Source: CAZADA01 sp964636945 (lineage in GTDB: Bacteria > Pseudomonadota > Alphaproteobacteria > Caulobacterales > Maricaulaceae). From it: DNA of 5,490 nucleotides. The DNA is taken from assembly GCA_964636945.1 (NCBI GenBank), contig CAZWVH010000108.1:1-5490 (forward strand), read 5' to 3'. The translations under genes and the position numbers were made by a program. Positions 1 to 5,103 of this stretch are shown here, piece after piece. Within the stretch, counting starts at the first letter, position 1. The number at the start of each line of letters is the position of its first letter. The notes under the pieces are model-generated. The model was not told the DNA's origin. It was given only the letters and a program-made list of their open reading frames with translations, and did no database searches.

Positions 1-1
1 G

Positions 2-613
2 CCAACGTCCGAACCTGCCGCGGAGCCGACTCCGGAGCCCACGCCCGAGCCGACACCAACGCCAACGCCGACACCAACACCCACTCCAACGCCAACGCCT
101 ACGCCGACGCCCACTCCCACAACCACACCGACGCCAACCCCAACGCCAATGAGCCTGGCTGAGCGTTTGGCCCGGCAGCGCGAATTGGTGGACCAGGCAA
201 AGGAAGATGAAGAGACGCCGCGTGACGTGCGCTCGGTCCCCTTGGACGACGACACCAGCCGGCAGTTTTCAGGCTCGGGCACCGGCGACACGCCAACGGC
301 AAGTTATGGCGACTACATTACGAACCGCATCGAGAGTCTGTGTTGGCGCGGGCCGGACGATATGCCCGACCCTGAAAAGATGGTTGTCGACATTCGATTG
401 TCCGTCGACGCCAGAGGTCAAATTGTACGCCGCCGGGTTTTGAACCAGAATGAAATTCGGTTTAGCGGCGATCAGTTTTGGGTGGTGGCGATGGAGCGCG
501 CGCAACGTGCGATCATCGATTGCGAGCCCTACAGGCCGCCGCCACAATCGGTTCTTAATGACGACGGGACGTTCACATTTACCCTTAATTTTGCCAAAAC
601 CCTCAGCGACTAA
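2..613 (+). CDS. tolA: TolA, cell-envelope energy transducer (3' part, 5' end outside window)
   Basis: This is the C-terminal 203 residues of an open frame that enters from before the window and stops at TAA 611-613. TolA is anchored in the inner membrane with TolQR and spans the periplasm to contact TolB and Pal. Visible residues 9-49 are a Pro-Thr repeat linker, residues 51-71 a short charged helix (SLAERLARQRELVDQAKED), and residues about 105-203 the C-terminal domain. That domain carries the paired cysteines typical of TolA: C114 in LCW and C174 in DCEPY, likely a disulfide, with an Asp-Ala-Arg-Gly turn near 136-139. The in-frame ATG at 149 is internal to the reading frame and is not the start. 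The usual long Ala/Lys/Glu helical domain II is not seen in the visible part, where Pro-Thr repeats occupy its place. Identity rests on the C-terminal pattern plus position immediately before tolB. A TonB-like protein is the only serious alternative. Confidence 0.9.
   Translation, partial: PTSEPAAEPTPEPTPEPTPTPTPTPTPTPTPTPTPTPTPTTTPTPTPTPMSLAERLARQRELVDQAKEDEETPRDVRSVPLDDDTSRQFSGSGTGDTPTASYGDYITNRIESLCWRGPDDMPDPEKMVVDIRLSVDARGQIVRRRVLNQNEIRFSGDQFWVVAMERAQRAIIDCEPYRPPPQSVLNDDGTFTFTLNFAKTLSD
26..148 (+). repeat. Pro-Thr hexanucleotide repeat tract (CCN ACN) in tolA
   Basis: From position 50 the tract is 12 consecutive Pro-Thr dipeptides, one Thr-Thr (ACC at 122, a single C-to-A change from CCC), three more Pro-Thr and a final Pro. 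It is preceded at 26-49 by P-T-P-E spacing. The coding unit is CCN-ACN with varied third bases, so the protein repeat looks maintained while the DNA repeat has drifted. Such a sequence should form an extended, stiff polyproline-like linker between the membrane anchor and the C-terminal domain. The tract lies close to the window edge, so its full length may be greater. Confidence 0.9.
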
Positions 614-710
614 CGAAGGAATTGCTATTGGCGTTTTGGCGTTGGGGTTGCTAGACGAAGTTTGGGGACTGCGTCAGCGCAGGACACAATCGAATGAGGG
701 GAGTGATCAC
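614..710 (+). promoter_or_regulatory. tolA-tolB intergenic region with weak promoter-like boxes and a small hairpin
   Basis: The gap is too long to be a tightly packed operon junction. It holds TTGGCG at 628-633, then CTAGAC (651-656, preceded by G) after 17 nt, a weak promoter-like pair. It also holds a perfect 5-bp hairpin, CTGCG (669-673), loop TCAG, CGCAG (678-682), with no T-run after it, so it is not an intrinsic terminator. The tolB Shine-Dalgarno follows at 697. An internal tolB promoter is known in the E. coli tol cluster, which makes one possible here, but the boxes are poor. Confidence 0.25.
697..703 (+). promoter_or_regulatory. tolB Shine-Dalgarno that selects the GTG start
   Basis: AGGGGAG lies 7 nt before GTG 711. 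The alternative ATG 732 has no purine-rich stretch at usable distance. An 8-bp palindrome, GTGATCAC (703-710), fills the spacer between this site and the start codon. Confidence 0.75.
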
Positions 711-2063
711 GTGCACCGATCATCAGTCGTAATGTTTGTGAGGCAGTGGCTTGGCGTGTTGGCCGTGATCGGGCTTTCTGCATTTGCTGCTCAGGCCCAG
801 AATGAAGAGCCCATCTTCAACATCAATGAGAGCATTCTTGATCCCGCGCCGGTCGCGGTCACCGATTTCATCGCCGCTGATGAAAACTCAGCATCCATGG
901 GCATGGATATTGCTGCGGTGATCACCAACAACCTTGAGCGTTCCGCGCTGTTCCGGCCCATCGATAAAAACGCCTTCGTCGATAGCGTCTCGGCGTTCGA
1001 CCAAGCGCCGCGTTTTGAAGACTGGCGGCTTATTGGCGCAGAAGCGCTGATCACGGGCCAAGTGGAAATCAATGCGCAAGGCGATCTGGTGGTCTCCTTC
1101 CGTCTTTGGGACACATTCCGTCAGCGTCAAATGGCGGGACAGGTGTTCAACACCACCACCGACAATTGGCGGCGCGTGGCGCACAAAATCTCAGACCTGG
1201 TGTATGAACGCTACACCGGTGAAGCGGGCTATTTCGACACGCGCATTGTGTACATTGAGGAAAGTGGTCAGAAGACCGATCCGCGCACGCGCCTGACCAT
1301 TATGGATCAAGATGGCGCCAATCGCCGTTTCCTCACCGATGGTTCATATTGGGTGTTCCTGCCCACATTCTCGCCGACGCAGCAAGAAATTGTGTATGTG
1401 TCCTATCGCGACGGCACGCCCAAGACCTTCCTGTTCAATCTGGAAACAGGCCGGGAAGAGGCGCTCTTTGAGATCACGCAAGATGCAGAAAGTTACTCCG
1501 CCCGGTTTACTCCGGACGGCACGCGCGTGGTCACCACCGTATCGGTGCGCGGCAACTCCGACATTCATATGTATGATCTGCGCACCCAGCGTTTGAACCG
1601 TCTCACGCGCGAACCCTCCATTGAGGTGGAGCCGTCCATGGACCCCACAGGTCAGCGCATCGTGTTCACCTCCGACCGGTCGGGCGGGGGCAATCGGCAG
1701 CTGTATGTCATGAACGCCGATGGCTCGAACCCGCAGCGGATTAGCCGGGGAGACGGCCGCTATGGCACTCCGGTTTGGTCGCCTCGCGGGGACCTCATCG
1801 CCTTCACGAAACAAGCACGCGGGCTGTTTTCGCTCGGTGTGATGCGCACCGACGGCAGTGGTGAACGCATTCTTGTGGAGACTTTCAAAATCGATCGCCC
1901 AACCTGGTCGCCTAATGGTCGCGTACTGTTGTACACAACCGAGGGGAGCGGTACGGATCTCAACAAGGAAATCCGCTCCATCGATTTAACAGGGTTCAAC
2001 GACCGCAGCATTTCCACTGTGGGCGTTGCATCTGACCCCGCCTGGTCGCCTTTGTTGGATTAG
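711..2063 (+). CDS. tolB: TolB, periplasmic beta-propeller of the Tol-Pal system
   Basis: TolB is a soluble periplasmic protein that binds Pal and is engaged by TolA. The 450-residue product (about 430 in E. coli) starts with a Sec signal peptide: positive n-region with R3 and R11, hydrophobic core about 13-25, and likely cleavage after A29 (AQA before QNEEP). The N-terminal alpha/beta domain covers about 30-170, and its first strand (PIFNINESILDP) aligns with the E. coli TolB box region that contacts Pal or TolA. The propeller covers about 175-450, with repeated blade motifs FSPTQQEIVYVSYRDG (220-235), TPDGTRVV, DPTGQRIVFTSDRSG (311-325), RYGTPVWSPRGDLIAFTK (350-367), PTWSPNGRVLLY (397-408) and the terminal DPAWSPLL. 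I chose GTG 711 over ATG 732 (443 residues) because of the strong Shine-Dalgarno at 697-703. Starting further upstream would overlap tolA and precede the signal peptide. It lies 97 nt after tolA. Confidence 0.95.
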   Translation: MHRSSVVMFVRQWLGVLAVIGLSAFAAQAQNEEPIFNINESILDPAPVAVTDFIAADENSASMGMDIAAVITNNLERSALFRPIDKNAFVDSVSAFDQAPRFEDWRLIGAEALITGQVEINAQGDLVVSFRLWDTFRQRQMAGQVFNTTTDNWRRVAHKISDLVYERYTGEAGYFDTRIVYIEESGQKTDPRTRLTIMDQDGANRRFLTDGSYWVFLPTFSPTQQEIVYVSYRDGTPKTFLFNLETGREEALFEITQDAESYSARFTPDGTRVVTTVSVRGNSDIHMYDLRTQRLNRLTREPSIEVEPSMDPTGQRIVFTSDRSGGGNRQLYVMNADGSNPQRISRGDGRYGTPVWSPRGDLIAFTKQARGLFSLGVMRTDGSGERILVETFKIDRPTWSPNGRVLLYTTEGSGTDLNKEIRSIDLTGFNDRSISTVGVASDPAWSPLLD

Positions 2064-2077
2064 GGGGCGACATCATC

Positions 2078-2105
2078 TTGCGCTGGTAGTGAAAAAGGGT
2101 ATAAA
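2078..2105 (+). promoter_or_regulatory. Predicted pal promoter
   Basis: TTGCGC (2078-2083) and TATAAA (2100-2105) are separated by 16 nt, starting 15 nt after the tolB stop codon. The -35 also resembles the TTGNCGS-type box of alphaproteobacterial housekeeping promoters. Transcription would begin near 2112, giving a leader of roughly 87 nt before the pal ATG. This would let Pal, an abundant lipoprotein, be made independently of tolB. It is a motif-based inference. Confidence 0.45.
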
Positions 2106-2122
2106 CGCGATGTGCGACGCGA

Positions 2123-2183
2123 AGGTTCAGAATCGCCAGCGCTTTGGGGGAACTCGCGTCGTCGCGGCGACTTTCTCGAACCT
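2123..2183 (+). other. Foldable 5' leader of pal
   Basis: AGGTTC (2123-2128) and GAACCT (2178-2183) are perfect reverse complements and would close a stem around the leader. Inside, GTCG (2158-2161) can pair with CGAC (2168-2171), extended by a T-G wobble. The closing stem ends exactly where the pal Shine-Dalgarno AGAGGGA (2184-2190) begins, so folding would leave the ribosome site exposed. The stems are short, so a functional RNA element is only a suggestion. Confidence 0.25.
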
Positions 2184-2198
2184 AGAGGGACCATAACA

Positions 2199-2687
2199 AT
2201 GAAATTGAAATTGATGCTTGCGGCCTCTGCCGCTGTTTTGGCCACGGCTTGCGGCTCAAATCCTGAAACCACGCCTACGCCAAGCGCACCGACGCCGGCT
2301 CCAGCGCCAAGCGCTAGCCCGCAAGACGCCCTGCGCGAAGCTGCCGGCTCTGACCGCGTGTACTACGGCTTTGACCAGTCAAGCCTGACAGCTGAAGCTC
2401 GCCAAGTTCTGCGTGCGCAAGCTGACTTCCTGAAGGAAAATCCTGCTCTGCGCGTTCGCATTGAAGGCAATTGCGACGAGCGTGGTACGCGTGAATACAA
2501 CCTGGCGCTGGGTGCACGTCGTGCGAACGCCGCCAAAGACTTCTTGGTCGGCCTCGGCGTTGATCCGTCGCGCGTCACCACGATCTCATACGGCAAAGAC
2601 CGTCCGATCGATCCGCGTTCAAACGAAGCCGCTTGGGCTAAAAACCGGAACGCGCGCACCTTCATCACGGGTGGTTCGTTGTCATAA
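2199..2687 (+). CDS. pal: Pal, peptidoglycan-associated outer-membrane lipoprotein
   Basis: Pal tethers the outer membrane to peptidoglycan and is recycled to the division site by TolA-TolB. The 162-residue product has a lipoprotein signal peptide (KLK n-region, hydrophobic core 5-16) ending in LATAC with lipidated C18. The +2 residue is Gly, not Asp, consistent with outer-membrane sorting. Residues 21-41 are a Pro/Thr/Ala-rich linker. The OmpA-like domain covers about 52-158, with YYGFDQSSL at the start and the core motif NCDERGTREYNLALGARRAN at 91-110. D93 and R108 have the same 15-residue spacing as the diaminopimelate-binding Asp and Arg of OmpA. ATG 2199 is chosen because it gives the signal peptide directly and has AGAGGGA 8 nt upstream; the GTG at 2112 would add 29 residues before the signal peptide. 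It is followed by an intrinsic terminator. Confidence 0.96.
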   Translation: MKLKLMLAASAAVLATACGSNPETTPTPSAPTPAPAPSASPQDALREAAGSDRVYYGFDQSSLTAEARQVLRAQADFLKENPALRVRIEGNCDERGTREYNLALGARRANAAKDFLVGLGVDPSRVTTISYGKDRPIDPRSNEAAWAKNRNARTFITGGSLS

Positions 2688-2712
2688 AGCGACCCATTTC
2701 GCAGTTGATCAT

Positions 2713-2748
2713 AACGGCGCGGCGTGTTCATCTCGCCGCGCCGTTTTT
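2713..2748 (+). terminator. Rho-independent terminator after pal
   Basis: CGGCGCGGCG (2715-2724) pairs perfectly with CGCCGCGCCG (2734-2743), a 10-bp GC stem that two outer A-T pairs extend to 12. The loop is TGTTCATCT (9 nt) and five T follow at 2744-2748. It sits 25 nt after the pal stop codon and only 14 nt before the cpoB ATG, so it should reduce or stop transcription from pal into cpoB. Confidence 0.9.
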
Positions 2749-2762
2749 GCGCGAGTAGACCG

Positions 2763-3794
2763 ATGAAATTATTAACTCCAGTGTGTATTGCCGCCATGTC
2801 CGCCGCCCTTGTGGTGTCGGGCATTATCGCCGCGCCGTCCGCCTCCGCGCAGTCGCGGCGCGAATTGCAGCAGCAGATTGATCAACTCAATGCTCAGCTC
2901 ACCGACGCGCAACAGCGCCTGTCCAGCCTGGAAGGCGATGGCGACCCGGCGGCGGTGCGGATTTTCGAACGCATTGATGCGATCGAGCTGCAATTGCAGT
3001 CGCTCACCGGTAAGGTTGAGCAATATGGCTTTGCCAATCAACGCCTGTGCGAAGACTTGCGCCTCGTGGTTCGCGAGTTGCAGCTGCGCGACCGCGAATA
3101 TGCCCAAGCGATGAATCTCCCTGAAGAATTTGTCGGCTTTGGCACGCTCGATGGCTTGTTCGAACAAGGCTCAGCCGCGTGCGCCGCCGCTAATGGCGTT
3201 GCCAGCCCAGGCTTTGGCGGCCAGGCCTCGCCAGGCGGCGTGGCGGCGGGTGGAGATCCGTTCGCCCGTCCCGATGGTGGCGCCAGCCAAGGCCCGCGGC
3301 GTTTGGGACCCGGTGGCGATCCATTCGCCGGCCCTAATGGCGCGCCGTCTGGCCAGTCTCCGGCTGGACAGAATCCGGGCGGGCAGTCGCAATCTTCGAT
3401 TCCGTTGTCCAACAATCCGCAATTGGCAATTCGTCAGGCCGAGCAACTGATCTTGGCCGGGCGCTATGCCGAGGCGGAATCCATGCTGACCCAGTTTGTC
3501 GATCGGTTTCCCAACGACCCGCTGGTGGCTGAGGCGTTCTTTCTGCGTGGCGAGACCTTCTTCGTCCGCGACGCTTTCGGTGAAGCTGCGGCCGACTATA
3601 TCAGCGTGATCGAAGCCGATGTGGACAGCGAACAGGCGCCTGAAGCTCTGGTGAAACTGGCGTCGAGTCTCAACCGGTTGGGCGAGCCGCAAGAGGCGTG
3701 TTTCACGCTCGATGATTTCGATCGTCGCTTTGCCAACGCGGATGATTTGACCAAGCAGAAGGCCGCACGCGTCCGCCTTGAAGCGGGCTGCTGA
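2763..3794 (+). CDS. cpoB: CpoB/YbgF, Tol-Pal-associated periplasmic coiled-coil and TPR protein
   Basis: In E. coli CpoB (YbgF) binds TolA and coordinates PBP1B-dependent septal peptidoglycan synthesis with outer-membrane constriction. The 343-residue product (263 in E. coli) has a signal peptide with likely cleavage after A29 (ASA before QSRRE), then a heptad-type coiled coil about 31-57 (Leu/Ile-spaced, Gln-rich), a second helical stretch about 62-117, a Gly/Pro/Gln-rich linker about 141-216 with an internal duplication, and a TPR domain about 217-343. TPR signatures are visible in AEQLILAGRYAEAESML, RFPNDPLVAEAFFLRGETFF and GEAAADYISVI. C313 and the terminal residue C343 could form a disulfide. 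ATG 2763 is chosen because it opens directly on the signal peptide; the GTG at 2724 lies inside the terminator stem. Its Shine-Dalgarno is weak (GCGAG). The 3' end overlaps tilS by 17 nt. Confidence 0.9.
   Translation: MKLLTPVCIAAMSAALVVSGIIAAPSASAQSRRELQQQIDQLNAQLTDAQQRLSSLEGDGDPAAVRIFERIDAIELQLQSLTGKVEQYGFANQRLCEDLRLVVRELQLRDREYAQAMNLPEEFVGFGTLDGLFEQGSAACAAANGVASPGFGGQASPGGVAAGGDPFARPDGGASQGPRRLGPGGDPFAGPNGAPSGQSPAGQNPGGQSQSSIPLSNNPQLAIRQAEQLILAGRYAEAESMLTQFVDRFPNDPLVAEAFFLRGETFFVRDAFGEAAADYISVIEADVDSEQAPEALVKLASSLNRLGEPQEACFTLDDFDRRFANADDLTKQKAARVRLEAGC
3249..3356 (+). repeat. Imperfect direct repeat in the cpoB linker
   Basis: Two copies of a Gly-Gly-Asp-Pro-Phe-Ala-x-Pro-(Asp/Asn)-Gly unit start at 3249 and 3312, 63 nt (21 codons) apart: GGDPFARPDGGASQ and GGDPFAGPNGAPSGQ. 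The DNA copies match over most of GGTGG-GATCC-TTCGCC with mainly third-base changes. This looks like an in-frame duplication that lengthened the disordered linker between coiled coil and TPR domain. Confidence 0.75.
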
Positions 3795-5019
3795 GCCTCA
3801 CCCTGTACTGAGGCTCACAGAGCCTTACGCCATTGCTCTGTCCGGTGGAGGCGATTCGGTTGAATTGCTCCGCCGGGCGAGCCAGGGCGACTATGGGTCG
3901 CCGCCCACTGCGGCATTGATCGTCGACCACGCATTGCGTGCGGGATCGGAAAAGGACGCCCAAACTGCCGCGGACATCGCGCGCCAGCTAGGTGTCCCCA
4001 GCTACACTCTCACCTGGCGGCGCAACCAAGAGTCTCCCAGATCCCAAAACGCAGCGCGCGCGGCCCGTCATCGGCTTCTGGCCACGGCCTGCGCAGAGTT
4101 GGCAATTGGACGCCTGCTTCTTGGCCACACCGCTGATGATCAGGCCGAGACGGTCGTGATGCGTCTGGCGCGACCGTCCGTGACTGCTCGAGCGCTCGCT
4201 GGATTGTGGCCCGCTTCGCCATCGCCCGTGTGGCCAGAGGGGCGGGATTTGACCCTGATCCGACCCTTGCTGAACGAGCGCCGGGCCGCCGTGCGCGCGA
4301 ATTTGCAATCAGCCGGCCTCATCTGGGTTGACGACCCAGCCAATCAAGACGCGACGTTCGAACGCATTCGCGCACGCCAATTGGTGCAACGGCTCAGTGA
4401 AGAGAGCTTTCAAGCTGTGATTGACTGCACGCGTCATGCAGCGCGTTTGGAGAGCGCCGTGTGCGCTGCTGCGGCAGAATGTCTACGCGATGTTGTGCTC
4501 GGCGCTGATGGTCAATTGACAGTGCCGCGACGAGCCTTGATTGGCCGTCCAACTCCCGTGCAAACGACGGCGCTCGACGCGCTGATTGACGCCGCCAGCG
4601 GCCACCCTCAGCTCCGCGACCGCGCCGCCTTGCGGCGTGCAATCCGTGTGTCGGTCGTCAATGGCGGGACTGCGACACTTGGCGGCGCCCTTTTGCGCGT
4701 CGAGAAAGACCTGGTGGTGGTGAGCCGAGACCCTGGCGCGGTGTCAGGTCGCGCTGATGTGCAGGGGCTCAAGGCGGAGTCGATTTCGACAGGCAAAACG
4801 CGGGTATGGGATGGACGGTACTTGGTCGGCCCCGCAACACAACAGGCAGTAATCACTGCTGGTGACAATGGCGCGCCGCGCGTTCACACTCGTGAAGGAC
4901 TCCCGTGCAAGATTGAGCTGCGGTCGTTGGCCGACCTGCTCTTGCGTCGGCGGCTGCATGCACAAACTGGGATCGAAGCCAGAAATCACGGCGCCGGCAA
5001 CTTGGCGAACGCCCCCTGA
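3778..5019 (+). CDS. tilS: TilS, tRNA(Ile)-lysidine synthase
   Basis: TilS uses ATP and lysine to convert C34 of the CAU anticodon of tRNA-Ile to lysidine, switching both decoding to AUA and charging to isoleucine. The 413-residue product (432 in E. coli) shows the N-type ATP-pyrophosphatase fold: PP-loop SGGGDS (22-27), VDHALR (49-54), QNAARAARHR (90-99), the family block GHTADDQAETVVMRLAR (116-132), RPLL (162-165) and DDPAN (185-189) followed by R196 and R200. The C-terminal half has GGALLRV and WDGRYLV, as in alphaproteobacterial TilS; I cannot recognise a full E. coli-type C-terminal domain. The glycine-rich RGSG turn expected after the DDQ block is replaced by RPSVTARALAGL. TTG 3778 is the only ordinary start codon between the in-frame stop at 3748 and the PP-loop. 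The nearest purine-rich stretch (AGAAGG, 3757-3762) is too far away to be a good Shine-Dalgarno, so coupling to cpoB translation is likely. Confidence 0.9.
   Translation: MKRAAEPHPVLRLTEPYAIALSGGGDSVELLRRASQGDYGSPPTAALIVDHALRAGSEKDAQTAADIARQLGVPSYTLTWRRNQESPRSQNAARAARHRLLATACAELAIGRLLLGHTADDQAETVVMRLARPSVTARALAGLWPASPSPVWPEGRDLTLIRPLLNERRAAVRANLQSAGLIWVDDPANQDATFERIRARQLVQRLSEESFQAVIDCTRHAARLESAVCAAAAECLRDVVLGADGQLTVPRRALIGRPTPVQTTALDALIDAASGHPQLRDRAALRRAIRVSVVNGGTATLGGALLRVEKDLVVVSRDPGAVSGRADVQGLKAESISTGKTRVWDGRYLVGPATQQAVITAGDNGAPRVHTREGLPCKIELRSLADLLLRRRLHAQTGIEARNHGAGNLANAP
3792..3817 (+). other. Perfect 9-bp inverted repeat at the cpoB stop / tilS start overlap
   Basis: TGAGCCTCA (3792-3800) and TGAGGCTCA (3809-3817) are exact reverse complements with an 8-nt loop, CCCTGTAC. 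The left arm begins with the cpoB stop codon, and the whole hairpin lies within tilS codons 5-14. No T-run follows, so it is not an intrinsic terminator. It may stabilise the cpoB 3' end or modulate entry of ribosomes into tilS. Confidence 0.7.
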
Positions 5020-5103
5020 GCCGCCACATTAGCGGGGACTATCGTCAAAGTGCGCCGTCGCATTATCTCCACAAGGCGACGATCGAAAACGAGAGACTTT
5101 GGA
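5020..5103 (+). promoter_or_regulatory. tilS-ftsH intergenic region with small hairpin and ftsH ribosome site
   Basis: This 84-nt gap holds CGTCGC (5056-5061) and its reverse complement GCGACG (5076-5081), a 6-bp stem with a 14-nt loop and no T-run. GAGAG (5091-5095) is the likely ftsH Shine-Dalgarno, 8 nt before the ATG. I see no convincing terminator for tilS and no clear promoter for ftsH. Confidence 0.35.

Noticed and set aside
26..148. CRISPR array or microsatellite of non-coding origin
   Set aside because: The hexamer repeats are in phase with the tolA reading frame, have no spacers, and vary mainly at third codon positions.
450..710. Upstream extension of the tolB frame into tolA (ATG at 450)
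   Set aside because: It would overlap tolA by over 160 nt, place 87 non-conserved residues before a clear signal peptide, and ignore the strong Shine-Dalgarno before GTG 711.
1344..1814. 156-codon antisense open frame opposite tolB
   Set aside because: It lies entirely within a well-conserved gene, has no recognisable domain, and long antisense frames are expected in GC-rich coding DNA.
2363..2824. 153-codon antisense open frame across pal and the cpoB start
   Set aside because: It runs through the pal gene and the terminator hairpin and its translation shows no family features, so it is a shadow frame.
3171..3692. 173-codon antisense open frame opposite cpoB
   Set aside because: Its length comes from the low-complexity Gly/Pro linker region on the sense strand, where stops are rare in other frames. 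There is no recognisable protein signature.
5001..5030. Heat-shock-like promoter for ftsH (CTTGGCG then CCACATT)
   Set aside because: ftsH is heat-shock controlled in several bacteria, but the -10-like box does not match the CCCCAT-type consensus well and the -35 only shares CTTG.
5056..5081. Terminator between tilS and ftsH
   Set aside because: The 6-bp stem has a 14-nt loop and is followed by GATCGAAAAC with no T-run, so it does not fit an intrinsic terminator on the + strand.
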